Shown: positions 49,712-58,820 of the stretch, in pieces | Layout of the letters: every line of letters begins with the position of its first letter | Position numbering within the stretch: position 1 is the first letter of the stretch | Assembly: GCF_900258505.1 (NCBI RefSeq) | Contig: NZ_LT984895.1 | Coordinates: 1,083,952 to 1,147,951, forward strand | Length of the DNA stretch: 64,000 nucleotides | Reading direction: 5' to 3' | Source of the DNA: Brachybacterium timonense | GTDB lineage: Bacteria > Actinomycetota > Actinomycetes > Actinomycetales > Dermabacteraceae | Program-made: the position numbers and the translations under genes | The notes under the pieces: model-generated | What the model was told of the DNA's origin: nothing | Databases searched by the model: none | Seen by the model: only the letters and a program-made list of their open reading frames with translations

Positions 49712-51016
49712 ATGACCACCGCCCCGCACGAGGACAGCGCCGCACACGACGTGCCCACTGCGCAGCCAGCCACCACGAAAGCGCCCCGCACACAGGCAGC
49801 CGCTGAGCAGGGGACAATCGCGCACGCAACCGATGCGCAGGCAGCCGATGTGCGCACAGCGTCTGCGCAGGCGCGCCGCTCCCTGGCCGGGACCCTCCCG
49901 GCGTTCCCCTGGGATGCGCTCACGCAGGCGCGCGCCACGGCCGCCGCTCACTCCGACGGCATCGTTGACCTGTCTGTCGGCACCCCCGTGGATCCCACGC
50001 CTGAGGCGGTGCAGCGCGCACTCGCCGAAGCGTCGAACAGCCCCGGGTACCCCACAACCCAGGGAACCGACGAGCTGCGTGATGCCATCGTCGACTTCAC
50101 CCGTCGGCGCCGCGGAGCCATCCCGGCGGTGGATCGCGCCGCTGTGCTGCCCACCATCGGGTCGAAGGAACTCGTGGCGCACCTGCCCTTCCAGCTCGGC
50201 ATCCGAGCGGGCGAGGTCATCGTGCATCCCGCCGTTGCCTACCCGACCTACGACATGGGTGCGCGACTGGTGGGCGCTCATGCTGTGGGCTTGGATCCGC
50301 GCGAGCTCGCTGCGCACGGTGACGAGGCCGTCTCCGCGGCTGGTGCTGACCCGGATCGTGTGCGTCTGCTCTGGCTGAACTCCCCGTCCAACCCCACCGG
50401 CGAGGTGCTCGACGCTGATACTCTCGCTGCGCTGGTGACCTGGGCGCGCTCGCGCGGCATTGTGATCGCCTCCGATGAGTGCTATGCCCTGCTGCCGTGG
50501 ACGGTGGATGAGGTTCCGTCGGTGCTCGATGCGCGCGTGAACGGTGGCCGCCTCGACGGCCTGCTGTGCGTGTACTCCCTGTCCAAGCAGTCCAATCTTG
50601 CCGGCTATCGAGCCGCGTTCGTGGCTGGTGACCCGGAGCTGATCGGCGAGTTGCTGGCGGTGCGCAAGCAGGCCGGGATGATGCTGCCGGGCCCCGTGCA
50701 GCACGCGATGACTGTCGCGCTCGGCGATGACGACGCGGTTCGCCACCAGCATGAGCGATACCGCGCCCGCCGTGAGGTGCTCGCTCCTGCCGTCGAGGCG
50801 GCCGGTGGGCGGATCCATGGGTCGCAGGCGGGCCTGTACCTGTGGACCACCTTTGGCGAGGACGCTCTGGAGAGCGTCGCGCGTTTGGCCGAGGCTGGAA
50901 TCCTGGTAGCGCCCGGAGTGTTCTATGGTGGTCCGGGCGGGACGTTCGTCCGGATCGCTCTGACGGCCACCGACGAGCGGATCGCGGCCGCTGCCGAGCG
51001 TCTGCACCGCCTCTGA
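49712..51016 (+). CDS. dapC: DapC, succinyldiaminopimelate transaminase
   Basis: A 434-residue class I/II aminotransferase. Asp-Leu-Ser-Val-Gly-Thr-Pro-Val-Asp-Pro-Thr-Pro and Ala-Tyr-Pro-Thr-Tyr mark the DapC group. Asn-Ser-Pro-Ser-Asn-Pro-Thr-Gly and Ser-Leu-Ser-Lys-Gln-Ser-Asn hold pyridoxal-phosphate contacts and the Schiff-base lysine. It makes N-succinyl-LL-DAP precursors with DapD. Compared with relatives it has about 55 extra Ala/Thr-rich N-terminal residues; GTG 49850 is an alternative start that removes most of them. Confidence 0.9.
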   Translation: MTTAPHEDSAAHDVPTAQPATTKAPRTQAAAEQGTIAHATDAQAADVRTASAQARRSLAGTLPAFPWDALTQARATAAAHSDGIVDLSVGTPVDPTPEAVQRALAEASNSPGYPTTQGTDELRDAIVDFTRRRRGAIPAVDRAAVLPTIGSKELVAHLPFQLGIRAGEVIVHPAVAYPTYDMGARLVGAHAVGLDPRELAAHGDEAVSAAGADPDRVRLLWLNSPSNPTGEVLDADTLAALVTWARSRGIVIASDECYALLPWTVDEVPSVLDARVNGGRLDGLLCVYSLSKQSNLAGYRAAFVAGDPELIGELLAVRKQAGMMLPGPVQHAMTVALGDDDAVRHQHERYRARREVLAPAVEAAGGRIHGSQAGLYLWTTFGEDALESVARLAEAGILVAPGVFYGGPGGTFVRIALTATDERIAAAAERLHRL

Positions 51017-51051
51017 CCCTGTCGATCCTCACCCAGCGCAACGGAGAGCCC

Positions 51052-52407
51052 ATGGATCACGCGCCCAACACCGCACGACTCGGCTACGGCGAGCAGGACA
51101 TCGAGCTGGAGACCATTCCCGCGGTCGAGGGGAACCCCGGGATCTCCGTGGCGCCCCTGCGCCAGAAGACCGGAGCCGTCACCTACGACCCCGGCTTCAT
51201 GAACACCGCGAACACCATGTCGCAGATCACCTACATCGATGGTGACGCTGGGATTCTGCGCTATCGCGGCTACCCGATCGAGCAGCTCGCGGAGAAGTCC
51301 ACCTACCTGGAGACCGCCTATCTGCTGATCCACGGCGAGCTGCCCACCCGCGGTCAGCTCGACAACTTCTGCGCCCAGGTCGAGCGCCGCACACTGCTGG
51401 ATGAACGCTTCAAGCGTTTGTTCGACGGCTACCCGCGTGACGCGCATCCGATGGCTGTGCTGCAGGCCGGTGTCTCCGCGCTGTCGACCTTCTACCAGGA
51501 CTCGCTGGATCCCTTCGACGAGGAGCAGGTCCGGCTCTCCTCCGTGCGCCTGCTCGCGAAGGTCCCCACGATGGCCGCGTATGCCCACCGCATCTCGCAG
51601 GGCCACGCGCTGCTGTACCCCGACAACCGGCTCTCGCTGATCGAGAACTTCCTGCGCCTGACCTTCGGGCTGCCCGTCGAGGAGTACATCGCCGATCCCG
51701 TGCTCGTGCGCGCTATGGAGCAGCTACTGATCCTGCATGCTGATCACGAGCAGAACTGCTCCACCTCTGCCGTGCGTCTGGTCGGATCCGCGCAGGCAAA
51801 CCTGTTCACCTCCGTCTCCGCGGGCATCGGTGCGCTGTCCGGGCCCGCGCACGGCGGCGCGAACGCCGCCGTGATGGAGATGCTGAACTTCATCCGCGAC
51901 GAGAAGATCGACCCTCGTGACTACATGGAGAAGGTCAAGCGCAAGGAGGACGGCATCCGGCTCATGGGCTTCGGCCACCGGGTGTACAAGAACTACGACC
52001 CTCGCGCCCGCATCGTAAAGTCCATCGTGGACATCGTGCTGGAGCGTCTGGGCATCCACGACGAGCGTCTCGAGCTGGCCATGCAGCTCGAAGAGATCGC
52101 CCTGCAGGACGACTACTTCGTCGAGCGCAAGCTGTACCCCAACGTCGACTTCTACACCGGGATCATCTACAAGGCGATGGGCTTCCCCACGCACATGTTC
52201 ACGGTGCTGTTCGCGATCGGCCGTCTGCCCGGGTGGATCGCCCAGTGGCAAGAGATGATCCACGACCCGGACACCAAGATCGGGCGTCCGCGCCAGATCT
52301 ACACCGGCGAGGGAGAGCGCGAGTACGTCGCCATGGAGGGCCGCACCGGCACCAGCGAGCTGCGTCTGGCGCAGCTGCAGGAGGAGATCACGCGCCGGGA
52401 GGGCTGA
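51052..52407 (+). CDS. gltA: Citrate synthase
   Basis: A 451-residue type I citrate synthase. ATG 51052 has CGGAGA upstream. The motifs His-Ala-Asp-His-Glu-Gln-Asn, Gly-Pro-Ala-His-Gly-Gly-Ala-Asn and Gly-Phe-Gly-His-Arg-Val-Tyr-Lys contain the catalytic histidines; the catalytic Asp lies in Val-Asp-Phe-Tyr. It condenses oxaloacetate and acetyl-CoA. It sits between dapC and the pfl operon, so two acetyl-CoA-linked functions adjoin. Confidence 0.95.
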   Translation: MDHAPNTARLGYGEQDIELETIPAVEGNPGISVAPLRQKTGAVTYDPGFMNTANTMSQITYIDGDAGILRYRGYPIEQLAEKSTYLETAYLLIHGELPTRGQLDNFCAQVERRTLLDERFKRLFDGYPRDAHPMAVLQAGVSALSTFYQDSLDPFDEEQVRLSSVRLLAKVPTMAAYAHRISQGHALLYPDNRLSLIENFLRLTFGLPVEEYIADPVLVRAMEQLLILHADHEQNCSTSAVRLVGSAQANLFTSVSAGIGALSGPAHGGANAAVMEMLNFIRDEKIDPRDYMEKVKRKEDGIRLMGFGHRVYKNYDPRARIVKSIVDIVLERLGIHDERLELAMQLEEIALQDDYFVERKLYPNVDFYTGIIYKAMGFPTHMFTVLFAIGRLPGWIAQWQEMIHDPDTKIGRPRQIYTGEGEREYVAMEGRTGTSELRLAQLQEEITRREG

Positions 52408-52436
52408 CAAGCCGGCGCGTCGCAGCTCACATGTGA

Positions 52437-52545
52437 GGGACCTCGCACGTCAAGGGACCTTTTCCGGGACCTTGGCCCAGGCGGGTGTGAGAGGGGGTCG
52501 TAGGCTGGAGTCAACCGCGGAGGGTTGAAGTCCCGATCGCCCTCC
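52437..52545 (+). promoter_or_regulatory. pflB upstream region: GGGACCT repeats and leader hairpin
   Basis: GGGACCT occurs at 52437, 52454 and 52466; the last two lie within a partial inverted repeat CAAGG...CCTTG. Nearer the gene, GGAGGG (52519-52524) can pair with CCCTCC (52540-52545). No Rex or FNR consensus is seen. Confidence 0.35.
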
Positions 52546-52567
52546 GGTATTCGCGAGGAGGCACCCT

Positions 52568-54691
52568 ATGACGTCCGCCACCACCGACCGTCCAGCCGCA
52601 GAGACCCCTGAGAGCGACGCCTGGAAGGGCTTCGAGCCCGGCCCGTGGCAGGAGGACATCGACGTACGCGACTTCATCCTGCGTAACTACACGCCGTACG
52701 AGGGTGATGCGTCGTTCCTGGCCGGCCCCACCGAGAAGACCCTGAAGGTGTGGGACCACCTGGAGAAGAACTACCTCTCCGAGGAGCGTCGCCGTCGCGT
52801 ATTCGATGTCGACACCGAAACTCCCGCTGACATCGATGCGTTCCCGGCCGGCTACATCTGCCCGGAGGATGACGTGATCGTCGGTCTGCAGACCGACGTC
52901 CCCCTCAAGCGCGCCATGATGCCCAACGGCGGCTGGCGCATGGTGGAGACCGCGATCAAGGAGGCCGGCAAGGAGCCGGATCCGGACATCAAGAAGATCT
53001 TCACCCGGTACCGCAAGACCCATAACGATGCGGTCTTCGACATCTACACCCCGCGCATCCGCGCCGCCCGCTCGAGCCACATCATCACCGGCCTGCCGGA
53101 TGCCTACGGCCGCGGCCGCATCATTGGCGACTACCGTCGTCTGGCGCTGTACGGCGCGGACTTCCTGATCAAGCAGAAGCAGGCCGCGAAGGACGCTGTG
53201 GCTGACAAGCCGTTCAGCGAGCACTGGGCGCGCTACCGCGAGGAGCACGCCGAGCAGATCAAGGCGCTGAAGAAGCTCGTGCACCTGGGTGAGCTGTACA
53301 ACCTCGATCTCACCCGTCCGGCGCGCAACGCTCACGAGGCCGTGCAGTGGACCTACATGGCATACCTTGCCTCGGTGAAGAGCCAGGACGGCGCCGCCAT
53401 GTCGCTGGGCCGCCTCTCGGCCTTCCTGGATGTCTACTTCGAGCGCGATCTGAAGGCCGGCCTCATCACCGAGACCGACGCGCAGGAGATGATCGATGCG
53501 ATCGTCATCAAGCTGCGTATCGTCCGCTTCCTGCGCACCATCGATTACGACCAGATCTTCTCCGGCGACCCGTACTGGGCGACCTGGTCCGACGGCGGCA
53601 TGGGCGAGGATGGCCGCACCCTGGTCACCAAGACCTCGTTCCGTCTGCTGCAGACCCTGCGCAACCTGGGGCCGGCCCCCGAGCCGAACATCACCCTGTT
53701 CTGGGATCCGGCCCTGCCCCAGGGATACAAGGACTTCTGCTCCGCGATCTCGATTGAGACCTCCTCGGTGCAGTACGAGTCCGACAAGCAGATCCGCGAG
53801 CGCTGGGGTGACGACGCCGCGATCGCCTGCTGCGTCTCCCCGATGAAGGTCGGCAAGCAGATGCAGTTCTTCGGCGCTCGTGTGAATGCCGCGAAGTCAC
53901 TGCTCTACGCCATCAACGGCGGCCGCGACGAGATGAGCGGCAAGCAGGTCACCGAGCCCGGACTGTTCGAGCCGATCGCAGGCGACGGTCCGCTGGACTT
54001 CGACGAGGTCTGGCAGAAGTACGAGGAGATGCTCGACTGGGTGGTGGGCACCTACGTCGAGGCGCTGAACATCATCCACTACTGCCACGACCGCTACGCC
54101 TACGAGTCCATCGAGATGGCGCTGCACGACTCGGAGATCGTGCGCACCATGGGCTGCGGCATCGCGGGCCTGTCGATCGTGGCGGACTCGCTGTCTGCCA
54201 TCAAGTACGCCAAGGTCACTCCCGTGCGTGATGAGACCGGCCTCGTGGTCGACTACATCACCGAGGGTGACTTCCCGGTGTACGGCAACGACGACGATCG
54301 CGCTGACGACATCGCCGCTACCGTCGTGCACACGGTGATGAGCAAGATCAAGGAGATCCCGCTGTACCGGGATGCGATCCCGACCCAGTCGGTGCTCACC
54401 ATCACCTCGAACGTCGTGTACGGCAAGGCCACCGGCTCCTTCCCGTCGGGCCACCAGAAGGGAACCCCCTTCGCTCCCGGCGCGAACCCGGAAAACGGCA
54501 TGGACAGCCACGGCATGGTGGCCTCGATGCTGTCGGTGGGCAAGCTCGACTACAACGACGCGCTCGACGGCATCTCGCTGACCAACACCATCACCCCGCA
54601 GGGACTCGGACGCACCAAGGATGAGCAGGTCAAGAACCTGGTCGGCATCCTCGACGCCGGGTTCATCATGGACGAGCAGGCAGAGGCCTGA
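52568..54691 (+). CDS. pflB: Pyruvate formate-lyase catalytic core lacking the glycyl-radical domain
   Basis: A 707-residue PFL, about 50 shorter than E. coli PflB (760). The core is intact: the catalytic Cys421-Cys422 pair (Ile-Ala-Cys-Cys-Val-Ser-Pro) and [10 protein letters not shown]. It then ends at [10 protein letters not shown], just where the glycyl-radical domain (Arg-Val-Ser-Gly-Tyr) should follow. That domain is the next gene. The stop is a clean TGA with a new ribosome binding site downstream, not a simple frameshift. It converts pyruvate and CoA to acetyl-CoA and formate under anoxia. Start set by AGGAGG six bases upstream. Confidence 0.93.
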   Translation: MTSATTDRPAAETPESDAWKGFEPGPWQEDIDVRDFILRNYTPYEGDASFLAGPTEKTLKVWDHLEKNYLSEERRRRVFDVDTETPADIDAFPAGYICPEDDVIVGLQTDVPLKRAMMPNGGWRMVETAIKEAGKEPDPDIKKIFTRYRKTHNDAVFDIYTPRIRAARSSHIITGLPDAYGRGRIIGDYRRLALYGADFLIKQKQAAKDAVADKPFSEHWARYREEHAEQIKALKKLVHLGELYNLDLTRPARNAHEAVQWTYMAYLASVKSQDGAAMSLGRLSAFLDVYFERDLKAGLITETDAQEMIDAIVIKLRIVRFLRTIDYDQIFSGDPYWATWSDGGMGEDGRTLVTKTSFRLLQTLRNLGPAPEPNITLFWDPALPQGYKDFCSAISIETSSVQYESDKQIRERWGDDAAIACCVSPMKVGKQMQFFGARVNAAKSLLYAINGGRDEMSGKQVTEPGLFEPIAGDGPLDFDEVWQKYEEMLDWVVGTYVEALNIIHYCHDRYAYESIEMALHDSEIVRTMGCGIAGLSIVADSLSAIKYAKVTPVRDETGLVVDYITEGDFPVYGNDDDRADDIAATVVHTVMSKIKEIPLYRDAIPTQSVLTITSNVVYGKATGSFPSGHQKGTPFAPGANPENGMDSHGMVASMLSVGKLDYNDALDGISLTNTITPQGLGRTKDEQVKNLVGILDAGFIMDEQAEA

Positions 54692-54741
54692 GCGTCCACT
54701 CCACGACCATCCCCACGACCACCGTCCAGAAGGAGAATCAC

Positions 54742-54993
54742 ATGTCCACCAAGACCTTCAATGAGCGTCTCGAGTCCATGAAGGCCAACCGCGCCTGCAA
54801 CAACATGGAGTCCGGTCTCTACCACGCCAACATCAATGTTCTGAACAAGGACACCCTGCTGGACGCGATGGAGAACCCGGAGAACTACCCGAACCTCACC
54901 GTTCGTGTGTCCGGCTACGCGGTGAACTTCGTGAAGCTCACCCGTGAGCAGCAGCTGGACGTGCTCGACCGCACGTTCCACCAGAGCGCCTGA
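54742..54993 (+). CDS. grcA: Stand-alone glycyl-radical subunit (GrcA/YfiD-like)
   Basis: An 83-residue protein matching the PFL C-terminal domain. It has [12 protein letters not shown], then Val-Arg-Val-Ser-Gly58-Tyr-Ala-Val-Asn-Phe, then Leu-Thr-Arg-Glu-Gln-Gln. Gly58 is the radical site (E. coli PFL Gly734). E. coli GrcA (127 residues) can replace an oxygen-cleaved domain; here the protein is shorter, has a different N-terminus and should be an obligatory part of the enzyme. AGAAGGAG lies just upstream; the gap to pflB is 50 bp. Confidence 0.92.
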   Translation: MSTKTFNERLESMKANRACNNMESGLYHANINVLNKDTLLDAMENPENYPNLTVRVSGYAVNFVKLTREQQLDVLDRTFHQSA

Positions 54994-55149
54994 GCATCCG
55001 CTCAGCTCTGAACGCGGCGCCGGGCGGGTCATCCCCGTCCGGCGCCGCGTTCGTGGCCCCGTGACAGTGTGCCGACGGGGCTCCTCACGCAGCAGCTGCG
55101 CCCGCTGCGTCCTCCGCCTGATCCTGCAGTTCCAACCTGAGGAGTGCCC

Positions 55150-56001
55150 ATGCCCGAGACGACCTTCCTGAACTTGGGGATGCCCACCGACCGCCGTCTT
55201 GGCGCCGGCATCGAAGGGATGGCCGAGGCTGAGCTGGAGCGCTCCGACCGGCTCAAGGCCATCCGCGAGGGATCCCTGGCCTCCGTGCACTCATGGGAGC
55301 TGGTCACCGCGGTGGATGGCCCCGGCACGCGCATGACGATCTTCTTCTCCGGTTGTCCCTTGCGCTGCGTGTACTGCCACAACCCGGACACGATGGAGAT
55401 GCGCCGCGGCCAGGACGTCACGCTCGACGAGATCGTGGAGCGCGTGAAGCGCTACCGCCGCGTGTTCCAGGCATCCGGTGGTGGCATCACTCTCTCCGGC
55501 GGTGAGGTGCTCATGCAGCCGGCCTTCGCCAAGCGTGTCCTGATCGCTGCCAAGGAGATGGGCATCCATACCGCGATCGACACATCCGGATTCCTGGGCG
55601 CCGCCGCCACGGACTCTTTCCTGGAGAACGTGGATCTGGTGCTGCTGGACGTCAAGAGCGGCATCCCGGAGGTGTACAAGAAACTCACGGGCCGGCCACT
55701 CAAGCCGACGATCGACTTCGGTGACCGTTTGTCACAGAAGGGCATCGACACCTGGATCCGTTTCGTGGTGGTGCCCGGGTGGACCGACGACGAAGCCAAT
55801 GTCGAGGCGATCGCGGACATCCTGGAGCGCTGGCGGAACATCATCCAGCGTGTTGAGGTACTGCCCTTCCACAACATGGGGCAGGACAAGTGGGATCAGC
55901 TCGGCATGGACTACAAGCTGCGCGACGTCCAGCCGCCGTCGAACGACGTCGTTGAGCGTGTCCGCTCCCAGTTCCGCACCCGCGGCTTCGAGGTGCACTG
56001 A
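55150..56001 (+). CDS. pflA: Pyruvate formate-lyase activating enzyme (radical SAM)
   Basis: A 283-residue radical SAM protein. Cys-Pro-Leu-Arg-Cys-Val-Tyr-Cys-His-Asn is the C-X3-C-X2-C cluster motif; Gly-Gly-Gly-Ile-Thr-Leu-Ser-Gly-Gly-Glu binds SAM. It makes the glycyl radical, here probably on the separate GrcA-like subunit. About 40 extra N-terminal residues precede the usual Ser-Trp-Glu start region. The ATG follows GGAG five bases upstream; a GTG six bases earlier is possible. It lies 156 bp after grcA. Confidence 0.95.
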   Translation: MPETTFLNLGMPTDRRLGAGIEGMAEAELERSDRLKAIREGSLASVHSWELVTAVDGPGTRMTIFFSGCPLRCVYCHNPDTMEMRRGQDVTLDEIVERVKRYRRVFQASGGGITLSGGEVLMQPAFAKRVLIAAKEMGIHTAIDTSGFLGAAATDSFLENVDLVLLDVKSGIPEVYKKLTGRPLKPTIDFGDRLSQKGIDTWIRFVVVPGWTDDEANVEAIADILERWRNIIQRVEVLPFHNMGQDKWDQLGMDYKLRDVQPPSNDVVERVRSQFRTRGFEVH

Positions 56002-56105
56002 CCGACGGCCGACGGGTCACGGCTAAGCCTGCAGGACACCCATCGGCGTCATCGGCGTCTGAGCACAACACCGGGGGCCGGTGCCGCAGGGCGTGACTGG
56101 GCTGT

Positions 56106-57032
56106 TTACTGGCCGGCGACGACCACAATGACGTGGTTGGCATCGCCACCGGTGGCCTGCCCCCAGGAGTCGGCCTGTTTTCCGCGTGCGGCCCGGTCCC
56201 AGTACCTGCCCTGGTACGACACCTGGATGACGCCGTCCTCGGCAGCGCGGGCCACCGCCCAGTTCGCGAGCGCCCAGCCAAGGGTCTCATCACCGCTGGT
56301 GTCGATCCGCACGGCGGTGGCGCCCGCGCCGGACTGCGCCTGAGGCGCCGCCTGGGATACGTCGACCAGGGAGGTGCTGATCGTCCCGTTCTCACTCAGG
56401 CGTGGGAACTGGCGTGCGACCTCGTCGCGCAGAGTCACGGGTGAGACGGTTCCGCCCACCGGATTCAGAGTGCACACGAGGTTCGGTCCCGACTGCCCGG
56501 TGAGGGCGGAGGCGTATAGGCGTCCCTCCGTCTCGTGATCGCGGTAGGCCTCGGGGTGGCCGCTGCGCTGCACCTTCTGGGCCACGTCGTTGATGTCTGC
56601 CTGCGTGTAGTCGGGGACTTTCACCAGTGCGTCGTAGAACGCGTTGGTGGAGTAGACGGGATCCATGATCTGCTCTGCGGTTCCCCATCCCTGGCTGGGC
56701 CGCTGCTGGAAGAGCCCCAGGGAGTCGCGGTCGCCGTAGTCGATGTTGCGCAGCTGCGACTCCTGGTAGGCGGTGGCCAGGGCGATCGAGGCTGCGCGCG
56801 GCGGCAACTCACGATCCACCGCGATCGCGCTGATCAGCGCCGCGTTGGAGACCCTGTCCGTGGTGTAGCGATGTGACGTGCCAAGCCCAGTGGCGGTGCA
56901 CGTGCCCTCATGCGCGGGGGAGCCGTAGGTGCGCAGCGCCAGGTAGGAGCCGCCTGCGATGCCCACGAACAGCAGCACCATCACAAGCGGGATCACCAGG
57001 TGCCGGGATGCGCGCCGCCGCTTGGGAGACAC
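56106..57032 (-). CDS. Membrane-anchored lysozyme-like (transglycosylase-type) protein
   Basis: A 308-residue protein. A basic N-terminus and one membrane segment (about 12-33) are followed by an extracytoplasmic domain. Tyr-Gln-Glu-Ser-Gln-Leu-Arg-Asn and Ser-Leu-Gly-Leu-Phe-Gln-Gln-Arg-Pro-Ser-Gln-Gly-Trp-Gly resemble lytic transglycosylases, the Glu being a candidate catalytic residue. Its role may be in wall turnover, but activity is unproven. It lies four bases after dapD on the same strand. Confidence 0.75.
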   Translation of the reverse strand: MSPKRRRASRHLVIPLVMVLLFVGIAGGSYLALRTYGSPAHEGTCTATGLGTSHRYTTDRVSNAALISAIAVDRELPPRAASIALATAYQESQLRNIDYGDRDSLGLFQQRPSQGWGTAEQIMDPVYSTNAFYDALVKVPDYTQADINDVAQKVQRSGHPEAYRDHETEGRLYASALTGQSGPNLVCTLNPVGGTVSPVTLRDEVARQFPRLSENGTISTSLVDVSQAAPQAQSGAGATAVRIDTSGDETLGWALANWAVARAAEDGVIQVSYQGRYWDRAARGKQADSWGQATGGDANHVIVVVAGQ

Positions 57033-57036
57033 CGGA

Positions 57037-58026
57037 TCAGTTCGCGTGCAGTGCTGCGTTGAGCTCGACAGTGGAACCCTCGCGGGCGACCACTTCGACG
57101 GCGCCAGACACCGAGTTACGGCGGAACAGCAGGTTGGACACGCCCGAGAGGTCGCGCGCCTTCACGACGACGGGGGAGCCGTCCTCACCCTGCTGGCCGA
57201 CGACCGTCACCTTGGTGCCGGCGGTGATGTACAGGCCCGCCTCGACCACGCAGTCATCGCCGAGCGCGATGCCGATACCGGCCTCCGCGCCCACGAGGGA
57301 GCGCTTGCCGATCCGCACCCGCTCGGTGCCGCCGCCCGAGAGGGTGCCCATGGTGGAAGCGCCCCCGCCCACGTCAGAGCCGTCCTCGACGATGACGCCC
57401 TGGGAGATGCGGCCCTCGACCATGGATGCACCGAGCGTGCCGGCGTTGAAGTTCACGAAGCCCTCATGCATGACGGTGGTGCCCTCGGCGAGGTGGGCGC
57501 CCAGACGCACCCGGTCAGCATCGCCGATGCGCACACCGGTGGGCAGCACGTAGTCGACCATGCGCGGGAACTTGTCGACGCTGAGCACGGTCGGAGTACG
57601 ACCCGCAGCGATGAGCCGCAGGCGGGTCTCCTCGAAACCGGTCACGGCGCAGGGACCCTCGGAGGTCCACACCACGTTGGTGAGCTTCCCGAAGAGCCCG
57701 TCGAGGTTCTGGGCGTTGGGCTGCACGAGGCGGTGGGAGAGCAGGTGCAGTCGCAGGTACGCGTCGGCGGTGCTGGCAGGCGGCTCGTCCAGGGAGATCG
57801 CGGCGACCTGCACCTCCTGGCGGGTGCCGCGGGCGTCGTCGTCGCGGGCCATGGCGCTCAGCTGAGCGTGCAGCGGATGGGCCGACGGATCGGCGGGCGC
57901 CTCACCGAGCTGGGGGGAGGGGTATCGCACGTCCAGCACAGAGCCGTCGGCGGCGATCGTCGCCAGGCCGATGCCCCAGGCGGTGCGGGCGGTCGTGGTC
58001 GCGGTCTCAGTCGCTGCGGTGCTCAT
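57037..58026 (-). CDS. dapD: DapD, tetrahydrodipicolinate N-succinyltransferase
   Basis: A 329-residue enzyme of the actinobacterial DapD type. The N-terminal domain is followed by hexapeptide repeats forming a left-handed beta helix ([13 protein letters not shown], then Glu-Gly-Arg-Ile-Ser). It succinylates tetrahydrodipicolinate using succinyl-CoA, one step before DapC at 49.7 kb. The two genes flank citrate synthase and pfl rather than being adjacent. Confidence 0.93.
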   Translation of the reverse strand: MSTAATETATTTARTAWGIGLATIAADGSVLDVRYPSPQLGEAPADPSAHPLHAQLSAMARDDDARGTRQEVQVAAISLDEPPASTADAYLRLHLLSHRLVQPNAQNLDGLFGKLTNVVWTSEGPCAVTGFEETRLRLIAAGRTPTVLSVDKFPRMVDYVLPTGVRIGDADRVRLGAHLAEGTTVMHEGFVNFNAGTLGASMVEGRISQGVIVEDGSDVGGGASTMGTLSGGGTERVRIGKRSLVGAEAGIGIALGDDCVVEAGLYITAGTKVTVVGQQGEDGSPVVVKARDLSGVSNLLFRRNSVSGAVEVVAREGSTVELNAALHAN

Positions 58027-58036
58027 GAGCGTGATT

Positions 58037-58741
58037 CTACGAACCCGACCCTGGATCCTCGTCGTACGGATCCGCCACGAGGACGTACATCACTCGGAAG
58101 GTATGGGCGGTGCCCTCGGAGTCCGGGTCGTCCGGAACGGAGGCGCCGTCCGCGTCACGGTTCAGCCGGTTGTACTCGTCGACGATCGCGCTGATTCGCC
58201 GGTTGAGTTCGGAGGCCTGCGAGTGATCCAGACGGAGTGTGGTGGCGAACATCTGGCCATTTCCGCGGCGTGACGGGGTCTCGGAGCTCAGCGCTGCATG
58301 GCGTGCCATCTCGGCCGCCCAGGCGGAGCGCATCCAGTCGAAGGCGGTCAGTGCCATCGCCCCCGAGGCGCTCACGTAGTCCTCGTCGACGAAGTCCGGG
58401 TCATTGATGGAGCGTCCTTCGCGTCCATGCGCGTAGGAGTTCTGCGCGAGCCGCCAGACCCGGTCGCGGCGGTCACGGGCCGCCTCCGGCGCTTCGGTGA
58501 TCACGCCGCCGCGGGCCAGGATCCGCAGGTGGTAGCTGACCGAGTTGGCGGGGATGCCGAGGTCGGCGGCGATGTCCGCGGCCCGGGCGGTGCCGCGCCT
58601 GCCGACCCGCTCCATGATGTCCAGGCGCAGGGGATGGGCCATGGCGCGCAATTGGTCGCGGGAGGCGTATTCCCGCGCCTCTTGCGACGGGTTTGTCGGA
58701 TCCTCACGTCGCGTCTTCTCGGGCCGGGTGTCCTCGCTCAT
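58037..58741 (-). CDS. ArsR-like winged-helix regulator (HTH_20)
   Basis: A 234-residue protein. The winged helix is at about residues 30-100 ([14 protein letters not shown], then [10 protein letters not shown]). The C-terminal part (100-234) probably binds ligand; no metal-site cysteines are visible. It lies 10 bp from dapD and faces the MFS gene, with three TTGCGCAA-type palindromes in the shared spacer. Local control of the transporter is likely. Confidence 0.85.
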   Translation of the reverse strand: MSEDTRPEKTRREDPTNPSQEAREYASRDQLRAMAHPLRLDIMERVGRRGTARAADIAADLGIPANSVSYHLRILARGGVITEAPEAARDRRDRVWRLAQNSYAHGREGRSINDPDFVDEDYVSASGAMALTAFDWMRSAWAAEMARHAALSSETPSRRGNGQMFATTLRLDHSQASELNRRISAIVDEYNRLNRDADGASVPDDPDSEGTAHTFRVMYVLVADPYDEDPGSGS

Positions 58742-58771
58742 TCCACGAGTCTAGGTGCTGCCCGCGATTCG

Positions 58772-58807
58772 TTGCGCAATACATGTTGCGCAAGTTGTGT
58801 TGCGCAT
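58772..58807. promoter_or_regulatory. Three phased TTGCGCAA-type palindromes between regulator and MFS gene
   Basis: TTGCGCAA at 58772-58779 and 58786-58793 and TTGCGCAT at 58800-58807, each exactly 14 bp apart. They end 13 bp before the MFS start and begin 31 bp before the regulator start. Confidence 0.7.
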
Positions 58808-58820
58808 CTAGGGTCTGGCT

